A stretch of 64,000 bases of DNA from Streptomyces sulfonofaciens (GCF_014656295.1 NZ_BNCD01000001.1:701348-765347); one strand, 5' to 3'. Shown: positions 6,962 to 16,610, counted from the first letter of the stretch. Notes: generated by a model from the letters alone, not told the origin. A program made the numbers and translations.

Positions 6962-9094
6962 TCAGCGGGACGGTGACGGCGACGACGGTGACGGTGCCGG
7001 CGGCGACGGCGATGAGAACGGGGGCGGGGACGGGGCCGGGGTGCCCGGGGTGGCCTGGCGGATTGCGGGGGCGGAGGAGGAGCCGGTCGGCCGGGGCGGC
7101 GCGGGGGTGCGGCCGCCGTGCGCCGCACCGGGCTGGTTCTCCTCGGGGAGGTGGCGGCTGACCTCCGCCGTGGACAGGCCGAGGCCGCCCAGCCGGATCT
7201 GGTCCCAGGCCTGGAGGTGCCGGGTGTCCCGGTCGAAGTAGAGCACCGACGCCTCGATCGGGTCCGGGTACCTGCCCTCCACCGCGCGCAGTCCGCTGCC
7301 GCCGGTCGAGCCCTCGACGCGCAGCCGGGTGCCGAGCTTCATGACCTCGGTCTCCTCGTGGTGGATGTGGCCCGCGAGGACCAGCGGGACGGTGCCGTCG
7401 GTCTGGCGTGCGGCCATCGGGTTGTGGGCGATGGCGATGTCCACGGGTGTGCCGGCCGCCTTCTGGTCGCGGACGGCGGACGCGAGCCGGGCGCCGGCGA
7501 TCACCTCGGCCGGGTCGCCGGCGGCCTGGATCGAGCGGTCCGGCGTGTACTGCGGATCACCCGTTCCGGCGAACCGCAGGCCCGCGACAGAGACCGCCCG
7601 GCCGCCGTCGAGCACGTGCACGTTCCGCATGTGCTCCAGGTACCGCTGGGTGGTGCCCGAGTCGTGGTTGCCCCGCACCCAGATGTAGGGGGCGCCGAGG
7701 TCCTTGATCGGGTCCAGGAAGCCGTTCTCGGCGGCGGTGCCGTGGTCCATGGTGTCGCCGGAGTCGACGATCACGTCGATGTCGTACTGGTCGACGAGCG
7801 AACCGACGATGTGCCAGCTCGCCGGGTTCAGGTGGACGTCGGAGATGTGCAGCACCCGGATCGTGCTCGGGTCGGGGCGGTAGGCGGGGAGGGTCGACGT
7901 CACCTCGTAGAGCTTGGTCACGTTGGTGACGAGGCGGGCCAGTTCCTGCTGGTAGACGTCGAACTCGCTGACGATGCTGCGGGCGTTGCCGACGACCGAG
8001 GGCGCACTGCTGAGCAGTCCGGAGAACTTGGGTTCGAGGACGGAGTTCGGGTTCCAGGTGGCGTACGCGGTGCCGCCCGACGCGGCGAGCAGGGCGAGCG
8101 CGAGGCCGCCGGCGGCCAGGGCGCGGCGCGGGCGCCGGTAGACGACGAGGCCGAGTGCGGTCGCCCCCGCGACCACGGCCACGCAGGAGCGCACGGCGAG
8201 GTCCAGCGTGCCGTGCGCGACGTCGCGGGCGACCTCGTCCTGGAGGCCCGAGAGCCGTTCCGGGTGCTTGACCAGGGCCTCCGAGCGCACCGGGTCGAGC
8301 CGGTCCACATCGACGTCCAGGCGGATGGGCGCGGTGTGCGAGTCCAGTTCCAGCGCGCCGAGCGGCGACACGTTGATCTTCGTACCGCCGGTCAGCGACG
8401 GCCGCAGCGTCATCCGCGTGTCCATCGGACCCACCGGCGCCCGCACTCCGCCGACGGTCAGCAGCCCGAGCCAGGCGCCCAGCAGGACGACGCAGATCAG
8501 TGCGAGGGCACGCAGGTACGGGCGGGGCGGCCCTGACGCGGGGTCGGGGAGGGCGGGACCCCGCGGCGGCGCCGGGGGCCGGCCACCACCGCCCGGACGC
8601 CCCGGGAACCGGCCGCTCCCCGGGCGCCCCGGGAACCGGTTACCGCCCGGCAGGATCCGGGGCCGGACGCCTGACGTCCCTTCGTGGCGCGGCCGGCCCT
8701 GCCGCGGCCCGTCACCTTGCGGGCGGCCGGTGCGGGCGCGCAGGAGGCGGCCGAGCCCGGCGGGCGTGCGCCGGAGCAGCCGGAGTGTGGTGCCGGAGCG
8801 GCGCAGGGCCCGGGGCGCACGGCGCAGGGCCGCGGACATGCGGTGCCGGGTGCGGCGTGCCGCGGGGGCCGTGGGGGCCGCGGGGGCGGTGACTGCACGG
8901 GCGGCGACCGCACGGGCGGTGGTCGTGCCGGTCCGCGCGGCACGGCCGACGGCGGCGGCCGTGCCGGCGGGGGTCGACGCGGGGGCCGACGGGGCGGTCG
9001 ACGGGGCGGTCGACGGGGTGGTCATGCCGGCCGCAGTCGACGCGGCGGTCGTGGCGGCTGGGGCATCGGCGCGGGTGGCGGGTGCGCGGGCCAT
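6962..9094 (-). CDS. Membrane-anchored metallophosphoesterase
   Basis: Up to 710 aa. The start is uncertain: ATG at 9094 is used, but the first ~190 residues are Ala/Thr/Arg/Pro-rich low complexity and a downstream start is possible. Two membrane segments are visible (LRALALICVVLLGAWLGLL, and the SCVAVVAGATALGLVVY to LALALLAASGG region), with a ~90-residue extracytoplasmic loop between them. The C-terminal half is a calcineurin-like phosphoesterase with all metal motifs: ISDVHLN, DSGDTMDHG, VRGNHDSG, IAHNP and AGHIHHEE. The protein ends in a Pro/Ser tail. The domain should hydrolyse a phosphoester outside or at the membrane; the substrate is unknown. Confidence 0.85.
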   Translation of the reverse strand: MARAPATRADAPAATTAASTAAGMTTPSTAPSTAPSAPASTPAGTAAAVGRAARTGTTTARAVAARAVTAPAAPTAPAARRTRHRMSAALRRAPRALRRSGTTLRLLRRTPAGLGRLLRARTGRPQGDGPRQGRPRHEGTSGVRPRILPGGNRFPGRPGSGRFPGRPGGGGRPPAPPRGPALPDPASGPPRPYLRALALICVVLLGAWLGLLTVGGVRAPVGPMDTRMTLRPSLTGGTKINVSPLGALELDSHTAPIRLDVDVDRLDPVRSEALVKHPERLSGLQDEVARDVAHGTLDLAVRSCVAVVAGATALGLVVYRRPRRALAAGGLALALLAASGGTAYATWNPNSVLEPKFSGLLSSAPSVVGNARSIVSEFDVYQQELARLVTNVTKLYEVTSTLPAYRPDPSTIRVLHISDVHLNPASWHIVGSLVDQYDIDVIVDSGDTMDHGTAAENGFLDPIKDLGAPYIWVRGNHDSGTTQRYLEHMRNVHVLDGGRAVSVAGLRFAGTGDPQYTPDRSIQAAGDPAEVIAGARLASAVRDQKAAGTPVDIAIAHNPMAARQTDGTVPLVLAGHIHHEETEVMKLGTRLRVEGSTGGSGLRAVEGRYPDPIEASVLYFDRDTRHLQAWDQIRLGGLGLSTAEVSRHLPEENQPGAAHGGRTPAPPRPTGSSSAPAIRQATPGTPAPSPPPFSSPSPPAPSPSSPSPSR

Positions 9095-9281
9095 TCACCG
9101 CGTATGCCCAAGGCCGGTGGCCGGTATGCCCGGTGCGCGGTGCCTGGTGCAGGCCGCGGGGTCGTGCGCGGCGGGGCTGGTGCACGGCACGCGCCGGCTC
9201 CCGGGGCCGCCCGGTGCCCGGTGTGCCGGTGCGCCGACGGCACGGGGGTCGCAGGGTTCCGCCGTGGCCGACAATGGCGGT

Positions 9282-9632
9282 GTGCTGGAGATGACGCGCG
9301 AGGAGTTCGAGGAACTGGTCGCCGAGGCGCTGGACCGCGTCCCGCCCGAGCTGATGCGGCTGCTCGACAACGTGGCGGTGTTCGTCGAGGACGAGCCCGA
9401 TCCGTCCGACCCGGATCTGCTCGGCCTGTACGAGGGCACGCCGTTGACCGAGCGCGGCGAGTGGTACGCCGGTGTGCTGCCCGACCGCATCACCATCTAC
9501 CGCGGCCCCACGCTGCGCATGTGCACGACCCGGGAGGAGGTCGTCGAGGAGACCGAGGTGACCGTGGTCCATGAGATCGCCCACCACTTCGGCATCGACG
9601 ACGCGCGCCTGCACGACCTCGGCTACGGATGA
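9282..9632 (+). CDS. Small zinc metallopeptidase (zincin, HExxH)
   Basis: 116 aa from the GTG at 9282; the ATG at 9291 is an alternative. The protein is acidic and compact and carries VVHEIAHHFGIDD, the HExxH motif with a third His and a downstream acidic residue typical of the actinobacterial metallopeptidase family (zincin_1-like). Other family-like motifs are EWYAGVLPDRITIYRGP and MTREEFEELV. Length fits the family. It is cytosolic, with no signal peptide. It reads away from the phosphoesterase gene. Its substrate is unknown. Confidence 0.88.
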   Translation: MLEMTREEFEELVAEALDRVPPELMRLLDNVAVFVEDEPDPSDPDLLGLYEGTPLTERGEWYAGVLPDRITIYRGPTLRMCTTREEVVEETEVTVVHEIAHHFGIDDARLHDLGYG

Positions 9633-9808
9633 CACGACCCGGGCCGCGGGTGAGGGCGCGGGTGGGGACGAGGGTGAGGGGCCCGGCGGCTGGAAATGAG
9701 CGGTGCGGTGGGTGCGCGGCGGGGTGTGGGGTCCCGGCGCGTGTCCTTGTGCGGGCGGCGGGAGTTGGGCAGGTGGTTCCGTGCCCCCGTGTCCCGGAGG
9801 TGGCTTTC

Positions 9809-10534
9809 GTGCGCCCCTTGTACGTGTCCGACCGTCCGTTGCGCGCGTCCACTCGCTCGCTGCACGTCCCCGTACGCCTGACGGTGGCGGTGCTGGCCGT
9901 CGCCGCGACCGCGGGGTGTATGAGTTTCGCCTCCGGCGACGAGCGCGCGCCGACGCGCTCTCCGCTGCCCTCCCGCTCCGCCGCGCACCCGGACGGGGCC
10001 GCGGGCGGCGGCGCCGCGGTGCAGGGCGGCGCGCGGGGGGAGGACCGGCCGGACGGGGCGGCGGCGGAGGAGAGGAAGGCACGCAAGGGCGCGGACAAGG
10101 CAGATAAGGCAAACAAGGCGGATAAGGCGGATAAGAGGGGGAAGGGCGGGAAGGCCGAGGGCGGCGAGGAGGACGGGCAGGGCGGGGCGGGGCAGGGGCG
10201 GCCCGGTGCGGGTGCGGCGTCCGGGCCGGGAGGCCATGCGGGGTCCGGCGGGGGCGGATCCGGTTCAGGGGCGGGATCCGGCCATGCGCCGCAGCCGGGG
10301 GAGTCCCGGCCCGGCACGCCGGACAGCCCGCCGCCGTCCGGTTCCGGGAGCGGTCCCTCCGCGCCCGCTCAGGACCCGACGCCCACCCCCACGGCCCCTC
10401 CCGCGTCCCCCGCGGCGACCAGGGACGTCAAGGACGCCAAGGAGGCCGAGGGAGGGGCGCCCTCGGCCCGTGGGGCCACGCCCCGGCCGTGGGGCAACCC
10501 GCCACCCGCGGCGCGGAGGCCGGGGAGCGCCTAG
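9809..10534 (+). CDS. Putative lipoprotein with low-complexity tail
   Basis: 241 aa. GTG at 9809 is well supported by GGAGG 8 nt upstream. The N-terminus has basic residues, a hydrophobic core (LTVAVLAVAAT) and a lipobox-like AGC at residues ~35-37, suggesting a lipidated, exported protein. The rest lacks a folded-domain signature. It contains a Lys/Asp/Ala repeat (ADKADKANKADKADK), then Gly/Ser- and Pro-rich stretches, and a short charged segment (RDVKDAKEAEG). I do not recognise a family. Confidence 0.65.
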   Translation: MRPLYVSDRPLRASTRSLHVPVRLTVAVLAVAATAGCMSFASGDERAPTRSPLPSRSAAHPDGAAGGGAAVQGGARGEDRPDGAAAEERKARKGADKADKANKADKADKRGKGGKAEGGEEDGQGGAGQGRPGAGAASGPGGHAGSGGGGSGSGAGSGHAPQPGESRPGTPDSPPPSGSGSGPSAPAQDPTPTPTAPPASPAATRDVKDAKEAEGGAPSARGATPRPWGNPPPAARRPGSA

Positions 10535-11420
10535 CGGTGCCGGTGCGGGACGTGACGGGGCTCCCCCGCAGGGTGGGGTGCGGTGTGGTGGAGCTCGCGC
10601 TGCCCGGCGCGGTGGGCAGCCGGGCGCGGCGTGGCGTGGCGCGGGCAGTGGCGGGCTCCCGGCGTGGTGGGGGAGTGCGGGCAGTGATGGGTTCCCCGGC
10701 GTGGCGGGGGTGCGGACGGATCGGTGTCGGGCGCGTGTGCCGGGGCGCGGGGGGCGGAGGCGGCGGAGGTGACGGAGGTGACGGGCGGTTTCCGGCCGGT
10801 TTCGGCGGGGGCTCCGGGGCGGTCAGGTACGACTTGCCTGCGGGGCTGCGGGGCTGCGGGGCTGCGGGGCTGCGGGGCTGCGGGGCTGCGGGGCTGCGGG
10901 GCTGCGGGGCTGCGGGGCTGGGCGCGGCTTCCGTGCGGGGCTTTCGCGTGGGGGCCCGGCCCGGCTTCCGCGTGGGCTTTCGCGTCGGGCCCCGGCCCGG
11001 CTTCCGTACGGGACTGCGGTGGGGCCTCGGCCCGGCTTTCGCGTCGGGCCCCGGCCCGGCTTCCGTGCGGCCGGTCGCGGCGTGCCCCGGGTGGTACGCG
11101 TCCCCGAGCGGTGGCGGCCCCGGGTGGTGGTGGCGCGGCCTCGGGCGGTGGTGGCCCCGGGTGGTGGCGGCGCGGCCTCGGGCGGTGGTGGGGCCCCGGG
11201 TGGTGGTGGCGCGGGCCCGGGCGGTGTCGGTGCGGCTGCCAGCGGCGGGCTCCCGGGCGGTTTCCGCGGGGCCGCCGACGGGGCTTCCGGGTGCCGCGGG
11301 AGCGGGTTCCGACCCGGTTCGGGCAGGACCTCCGCGTGGACTTGGGCCGGGCTGGGGCCGGGGCTTCGTACGGGCTTCCGAGCGAGTGCGGGGCCGCTCG
11401 CGGGCGCGCTCCGTGCTGGT
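10535..11420. other. Long intergenic region, no gene seen
   Basis: About 0.9 kb of very G-rich sequence with no supported gene. Open frames exist in five frames but have no RBS or domain. It contains the 8-bp tandem array at 10841-10920. Beyond that lie repeated GGCTTCCGCGTGGG / CGGGCCCCGGCCCGGCTTCCG blocks and GGTGGTGGCCCCGGG repeats to about 11400. Confidence 0.6.
10841..10920. repeat. Ten tandem copies of an 8-bp unit
   Basis: CGGGGCTG is repeated ten times without error. The unit is not a multiple of 3, so it is not coding. Copy number is likely polymorphic. Confidence 0.95.
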
Positions 11421-11450
11421 TTGCCATTCGGGCCCGGGGCCCCGTATGGT
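11421..11450 (+). promoter_or_regulatory. Promoter of the DEAD-box helicase with long 5' leader
   Basis: TTGCCA and TATGGT with an 18-bp spacer sit ~170 bp upstream of the helicase ATG. The predicted ~160-nt leader contains small hairpins (CCCC-ACAGAGC-GGGG, GCGCC-GCGTGT-GGCGC). Long leaders are common in cold-shock RNA helicase genes. Confidence 0.55.
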
Positions 11451-11620
11451 GGTAGATCGTTTGATCCCATTTGCCCGGCGCACTCCCCACAGAGCGGGGA
11501 CCTGAAGCGCGCCGCGTGTGGCGCGTATCCCTAGCCGTGGCAGGACCGCATCGAGGCGGCCGGTAATGACCTCACGGAGTCCGGGCGCGTGCCGTGAACT
11601 CCGGAAGGTTTGCATTTCGC

Positions 11621-14600
11621 ATGTCTGTTTCCATTCCTGACCACGTCGCCGTGTCCGAGTCCCGGTCCGACGCGATCGACGCCCCCGGCGCAGCCGACGC
11701 GGCCGACGCCGTGGACATGGCCGGCGCCGCTGATGTGGCCGACGTGACCGGCGAGTTGGACGTGGCCGGTGTGCCCGACGCGACCGACGTGACCGACGTT
11801 ACCGACGGCACCACCGAAGCCGACGCACGGTCGGAGACCCGGTCGTACGACGAGGCCGCCGGTACCGAGGCCGCCGCGACCGACGAGGTGGGCGAGGCCG
11901 CGGACAGCGAGTCCGCTCGCAACGACGGCGCCCCCGCCCCGTCCGACGGGCCCGCCCCGTCCGACGAGCCCGCCGCCCCCACCTTCGCCGACCTCGGCCT
12001 GCCCGACGCCGTCGTCCGCAAGCTCGCGCAGAACGGCGTGACCACCCCCTTCCCGATCCAGGCCGCCACCATCCCGGACGCCCTGGCCGGCCGGGACATC
12101 CTGGGCCGCGGTCGCACCGGCTCCGGCAAGACGCTCTCCTTCGGCCTGCCCCTGCTCACCACCCTGGCCGGCGGCTACACCGAGAAGAAGCACCCCCGCG
12201 GCGTCATCCTCACCCCGACCCGCGAGCTGGCCATGCAGGTCGCCGACGCCCTCCAGCCCTACGGCGACGTGCTCGGGCTGAAGATGAAGGTGGTCTGCGG
12301 CGGCACCTCGATGGGCAACCAGATCTACGCCCTGGAGCGCGGCGTCGACATCCTCGTCGCCACCCCCGGCCGGCTGCGGGACCTCATCGGCCGCGGCGCC
12401 TGCTCGCTGTCCAGCGTCCAGGTCGCCGTCCTCGACGAGGCCGACCAGATGGCCGACCTGGGCTTCCTGCCCGAGGTCACCGAACTGCTCGACCAGGTGC
12501 CCGAGGGCGGCCAGCGGATGCTGTTCTCGGCCACCCTCGACCACGACATCGACACCCTCATCAAGCGGTACCTGAACGCCCCGGTCACCCACGAGGTGGA
12601 CCCCTCCGCCGGTGCGGTCACCACCATGAGCCACCACATCCTGATCGTGAAGCCGCGCGACAAGGCGCCGGTGACCGCCGCGATCGCCTCGCGCAAGGGC
12701 CGCACGATCGTGTTCGTGCGCACCCAGATGGGTGCCGACCGCATCGCCGAGCAACTCCGTGACGCCGGCGTGCGCGCCGACGCGCTGCACGGCGGTATGA
12801 CCCAGGGCGCCCGCACCCGCACGCTGGCCGACTTCAAGGACGGTTACGTCAACGTCCTCGTCGCCACCGACGTCGCCGCCCGCGGCATCCACGTCGACGA
12901 CGTCGACCTCGTCCTGAACGTCGACCCGGCCGGCGACCACAAGGACTACCTGCACCGTTCGGGCCGTACCGCACGCGCGGGCCGCTCGGGAACGGTCGTC
13001 TCGCTCGCCCTGCCGCACCAGCGGCGCCAGATGTTCCGCCTCATGGAGGACGCGGGCGTGGACGCCGCGCGCCACATCGTGGGCGGCGGCGGTGTGTTCG
13101 ACCCCGCGGTCGCGGAGATCACCGGCGCCCGGTCGATGACCGAGGTGCAGGCCGAGTCCGCGGGACGTGCGGCGGAGCAGGCGGAGCGCGAGGTCAAGGA
13201 CCTCACGAAGGAGCTGGAACGCGCCCAGCGCAGGGCGGTGGAACTCCGCGAGGAGGCCGACCACCTCACGCTGCGTGCGGCGCGGGAGCGGGGCGAGGAG
13301 CCCCCGCGGGCGGCGTCCGGCGCCCACTCGCCGTCCGGTGCCGCGTCCGAGCCGGCAGGGGCGGCGCCCGCTGGGGCGGCGCCCGCCGAGACGGTCTCCG
13401 CCGGGACGGCGCCTGCCGCCCCCGTTCCGCCGGTCGCGTCCGCGGAGGCCGCGGCACCGGCCGCGGAGTCCGGCGCCACGCAGGGCGGTACGGCCGCGGA
13501 GCCGTCCGAGGACACCGCGGAGGCGGCCGACGCGTCGTCCGCCGAGACCATGCTTACCGTGGCGTCCGACGGGTCCGTGACGCAGACTCCGTCGTCCCAG
13601 CCGCCGGTCTCCGTGCCGCGGCAGTCGGGTCCCCAGGACGCCGACCGGGCCGCGGGCACCGACCGGCGTACCGGCGGCTTCGGCGGCCGGGACCGGGATC
13701 GCGACCGTGACGGCGGGCGTGGCTTCGACCGGGACCGTGGCGGGCGTTCGTACGAGCGCCGTGACGGTGAGCGTGCCGGCCGTTCGTTCGACCGGCGTGA
13801 CGACCGCCGTGACGGTGGGCGTGACGACCGCGGTGGCTACCGGCGCGATGACCGGGCCTCCGGCGGCTTCCGCCGCGACGACCGCGGTGGCCGTTCGTTC
13901 GACCGCCGCGAGCAGGGCGGCAACCGGAGCTGGGACCGCGACCGCGGTACCGCGGGCCGGGACCGTGACGGCGAGCGCGGCGGCTTCGGCGGCCGGGACC
14001 GGGATCGCGACCGTGACGGCGGGCGTGGCTTCGACCGGGACCGTGGCGGGCGTTCGTACGAGCGCCGTGACGGTGAGCGTGCCGGCCGTTCGTTCGACCG
14101 GCGTGACGACCGCCGTGACGGTGGGCGTGACGACCGCGGTGGCTACCGCCGGGATGACCGGACCTCCGGCGGCTTCCGCCGCGACGGCGACCGGCCCGGC
14201 CACGGCCGCGACAGCCGTCCCGCCTTCGGCCGGGACCGCGACCGCGACAGGGACCGCCCGGGCTTCGACCGGGACCGGAACCGCGACGGCGACCGCGGCG
14301 GCTTCGGCGGCCGGGACCGGGACGGCGACCGCCCCCGCTTCTCACGCGACCGCGACCGCGGCGACCGCCCCGGCTTCCGCCACGACGACCGCGGCGGCCA
14401 CCGCGGCAGCGACCGGCCGTACAACCGCGACCGCCGTGACGACCGCCCCTCCGGCGACCGTCCCGCCGGCGGCCACCGCTCGGGCGGCTACCGCCCCGGC
14501 GGCCACGACCGGCCGGGCGCCCGGCGGGACGACCACAGGGGCGGCGGCACCGGCTCCGCGTCCGGTGGCGGCGCCGGAGCCCACCGGCGCCGTGAGGACA

Positions 14601-14626
14601 AGCCCCGCTGGAAGCGCAACGGCTGA
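11621..14626 (+). CDS. DEAD-box ATP-dependent RNA helicase with long RG/RD-rich tail
   Basis: 1001 aa. ATG at 11621 follows GGAAGG at a rather long spacing. Residues 1-120 are an acidic Asp/Ala/Thr/Val-rich extension. The helicase core has a Q-motif (FADLGLPDAVVRKL...PFPIQ), motif I RTGSGKT (~res 165), Ia PTRELAMQV, motif II DEADQMADLGF (~res 271), III SATL, V ATDVAARGIHVDD and VI HRSGRTARAGR. A short coiled coil (REVKDLTKELERAQRR) and an Ala/Pro-rich linker follow. The final ~320 residues are Arg/Asp/Gly-rich (RDRDRDGGRGFDRDR type), likely an RNA-binding and condensate-prone tail. The tail contains an exact 171-bp internal duplication. It should unwind structured RNA, possibly in cold adaptation or ribosome assembly. 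Confidence 0.95.
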   Translation: MSVSIPDHVAVSESRSDAIDAPGAADAADAVDMAGAADVADVTGELDVAGVPDATDVTDVTDGTTEADARSETRSYDEAAGTEAAATDEVGEAADSESARNDGAPAPSDGPAPSDEPAAPTFADLGLPDAVVRKLAQNGVTTPFPIQAATIPDALAGRDILGRGRTGSGKTLSFGLPLLTTLAGGYTEKKHPRGVILTPTRELAMQVADALQPYGDVLGLKMKVVCGGTSMGNQIYALERGVDILVATPGRLRDLIGRGACSLSSVQVAVLDEADQMADLGFLPEVTELLDQVPEGGQRMLFSATLDHDIDTLIKRYLNAPVTHEVDPSAGAVTTMSHHILIVKPRDKAPVTAAIASRKGRTIVFVRTQMGADRIAEQLRDAGVRADALHGGMTQGARTRTLADFKDGYVNVLVATDVAARGIHVDDVDLVLNVDPAGDHKDYLHRSGRTARAGRSGTVVSLALPHQRRQMFRLMEDAGVDAARHIVGGGGVFDPAVAEITGARSMTEVQAESAGRAAEQAEREVKDLTKELERAQRRAVELREEADHLTLRAARERGEEPPRAASGAHSPSGAASEPAGAAPAGAAPAETVSAGTAPAAPVPPVASAEAAAPAAESGATQGGTAAEPSEDTAEAADASSAETMLTVASDGSVTQTPSSQPPVSVPRQSGPQDADRAAGTDRRTGGFGGRDRDRDRDGGRGFDRDRGGRSYERRDGERAGRSFDRRDDRRDGGRDDRGGYRRDDRASGGFRRDDRGGRSFDRREQGGNRSWDRDRGTAGRDRDGERGGFGGRDRDRDRDGGRGFDRDRGGRSYERRDGERAGRSFDRRDDRRDGGRDDRGGYRRDDRTSGGFRRDGDRPGHGRDSRPAFGRDRDRDRDRPGFDRDRNRDGDRGGFGGRDRDGDRPRFSRDRDRGDRPGFRHDDRGGHRGSDRPYNRDRRDDRPSGDRPAGGHRSGGYRPGGHDRPGARRDDHRGGGTGSASGGGAGAHRRREDKPRWKRNG
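13672..14148 (+). repeat. Exact 171-bp direct duplication inside the helicase tail
   Basis: Bases 13672-13842 and 13978-14148 are identical at an offset of 306 bp (102 codons). They encode the same 57 residues of RG/RD tail. Beyond the block, similarity continues with scattered changes. Confidence 0.9.
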
Positions 14627-14720
14627 GACCGGCCGCGGTGGCCGAATGCGTGAGAACGCCAGGGCCCCGCGCACGGCACGGACCACCGCAGCGGCCCGCG
14701 GCACCGGCCCGACCTGCTGA

Positions 14721-14749
14721 GAACGGCCCACCCACCGGGTGGGCCGTTC
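14721..14749 (+). terminator. Rho-independent-like terminator of the helicase gene
   Basis: A 13-bp perfect stem (GAACGGCCCACCC/GGGTGGGCCGTTC) with a 3-nt loop lies ~95 nt after the stop codon and is followed by GTGTTCC. Confidence 0.8.
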
Positions 14750-14872
14750 GTGTTCCACCCCCGCGCACGCCGGTGTGTTCGGCCGGAACCGCACGCCGAG
14801 CCGCCTCACTTCCCCAAGGGCGGCCCCGGGCGAAGCGCATGCGGCGCACCCCGCGTGGGAATCGCTGGGTGC

Positions 14873-16450
14873 ATGACAAGCGACCCCCGCCAGGCCCCCG
14901 ACCCCGCCGCACCGGCCGCCCAGGAGTCCGGCGCGGCCCCACCCGCCGCGCTCTCCGACGAGCAACGGCTGGCCGAACTCGGCTACACGCAGGTGCTGGC
15001 CCGCCGGATGTCGGCGTTCTCCAACTACGCCGTCTCGTTCACGATCATCTCGGTCCTCTCCGGCTGCCTGACCCTCTACCTCTTCGGCATGAACACCGGC
15101 GGCCCGGCGCTGATCACCTGGGGCTGGGTGGCCGTCGGCCTGATGACGCTGTTCGTCGGGCTCGCGATGGCCGAGATCTGCTCGGCGTACCCGACCTCGG
15201 CGGGCCTCTACTTCTGGGCGCACCGGCTGGCACCGTCCCGTACGGCGGCGGCCTGGGCGTGGTTCACGGGCTGGTTCAACGTGCTGGGGCAGGTCGCGGT
15301 GACCGCCGGCATCGACTTCGGCGCCGCGTCGTTCCTGGGCGCCTATCTGAACCTGCAGTTCGACTTCGCGGTCACGCCGGGCCGCACGATCCTGCTGTTC
15401 GCCGCGATCCTGCTGCTGCACGGCCTGCTGAACACCTTCGGCGTGCGCATCGTCGGCCTGCTCAACAGCGTCAGCGTGTGGTGGCACGTGCTCGGGGTCG
15501 CGGTGATCGTGGCGGCGCTGGCGTTCGTGCCGGACAGCCACCAGTCCGCGTCCTTCGTCCTCACCCGGTTCGTCAACAACACCGGCTGGGGCAGCGGCGT
15601 CTACGTCGTCCTCATCGGGCTGCTGATGGCGCAGTACACGTTCACGGGCTACGACGCCTCCGCGCACATGACCGAGGAGACCCGCGACGCGTCCACGGCC
15701 GGGCCCAAGGGGATCGTCCGGTCGATCTGGACCTCGTGGGTGGCCGGTCTCGTGCTGCTGCTCGGCTTCACCTTCGCCATCCAGTCGTACGACGACGAGC
15801 TGGCCTCGCCGACCGGGGCGCCCCCCGCGCAGATCCTGCTGGACGCGCTGGGCGCGACCGCGGGGAAGCTGCTGCTGCTCGTGGTGATCGGGGCCCAGCT
15901 CTTCTGCGGGATGGCCTCGGTCACCGCCAACAGCCGGATGATCTACGCCTTCTCACGCGACGGCGCGCTGCCCTTCTCGCGCCTGTGGCACACCGTCAGC
16001 CCGCGCAGCCGCACCCCCGTCGCCGCGGTGTGGCTGGCGTCGCTGGGCGCGCTGGTGCTCGGGCTGCCGTACCTGATCAACGTGACGGCGTATGCGGCGG
16101 TGACGTCCATCGCGGTGATCGGTCTCTACATCGCCTACGCCGTCCCGACGCTGCTGCGGTTGCGCAAGGGCGACGGTTTCGAGCGGGGGCCCTGGCACCT
16201 GGGCCGGTGGTCGCGGCCGGTGGGGTGGGTCGCGGTGGTCTGGGTCGGGGTGATCACGGTGCTCTTCATGCTGCCGCAGGTCTCGCCGGTGACCTGGGAG
16301 ACCTTCAACTACGCCCCGGTCGCGGTCCTGGTGGTGCTCGGCTTCGCGGCGACCTGGTGGCTGGCGTCGGCGCGGCACTGGTTCCTCAACCCGCAGCACG
16401 AGCGGACCATCGAACGGGAGGCGGCGCGGGAGAGGGCCGGCCGGGACTGA
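14873..16450 (+). CDS. APC-superfamily amino acid permease (ACT/GABA-choline type)
   Basis: 525 aa. ATG at 14873 is chosen; upstream frame lacks an RBS. A ~50-residue Pro/Ala cytoplasmic N-terminus leads into about 12 hydrophobic segments. Family motifs include NTGGPALITWGWV, YPTSAGLYFWAHRLAP and, in the middle, TGYDASAHMTEETRDAS, typical of the amino acid/choline transporter branch of the APC superfamily. MASVTANSRMIYAFSRDGALPFS, here broken as MASVTANSRMIYAFS and RDGALPFS, is another family hallmark. It should import an amino acid or amine by H+ symport; the substrate cannot be read from sequence. No enzyme gene is adjacent. Confidence 0.9.
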   Translation: MTSDPRQAPDPAAPAAQESGAAPPAALSDEQRLAELGYTQVLARRMSAFSNYAVSFTIISVLSGCLTLYLFGMNTGGPALITWGWVAVGLMTLFVGLAMAEICSAYPTSAGLYFWAHRLAPSRTAAAWAWFTGWFNVLGQVAVTAGIDFGAASFLGAYLNLQFDFAVTPGRTILLFAAILLLHGLLNTFGVRIVGLLNSVSVWWHVLGVAVIVAALAFVPDSHQSASFVLTRFVNNTGWGSGVYVVLIGLLMAQYTFTGYDASAHMTEETRDASTAGPKGIVRSIWTSWVAGLVLLLGFTFAIQSYDDELASPTGAPPAQILLDALGATAGKLLLLVVIGAQLFCGMASVTANSRMIYAFSRDGALPFSRLWHTVSPRSRTPVAAVWLASLGALVLGLPYLINVTAYAAVTSIAVIGLYIAYAVPTLLRLRKGDGFERGPWHLGRWSRPVGWVAVVWVGVITVLFMLPQVSPVTWETFNYAPVAVLVVLGFAATWWLASARHWFLNPQHERTIEREAARERAGRD

Positions 16451-16479
16451 GCGGCACGGGCGGACGGGTACGGACGGGC

Positions 16480-16610
16480 CCGGGCCGGGTGGTGCGGGAG
16501 GGGCACGGCCCGGGCCGAGGAGGGGGCGGGCCCGGGCTGAGGGGTGCGGGAGGGGCAGAGCCCGGGCCGAGGAGGGGGCGGGCCCGGGCCGAGGGGGGAG
16601 TGGCGGCCGC
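16480..16610. repeat. GGGCCCGGGCCGAGGAGGGGG repeat array
   Basis: Imperfect ~45-bp repeats built on GGGCCCGGGC(C/T)GAGG and GTGCGGGAGGGGCA fill most of the gap after the permease stop codon. Confidence 0.7.

Noticed and set aside
10841..10920. CRISPR array
   Set aside because: The repeats are contiguous 8-bp units without spacers, and no cas genes are near.
11531..14203. An 890-codon minus-strand frame antisense to the helicase
   Set aside because: Low-complexity translation made of repeated VTPVERTAGTLTVTA blocks mirrors the helicase repeats; no domain or RBS.
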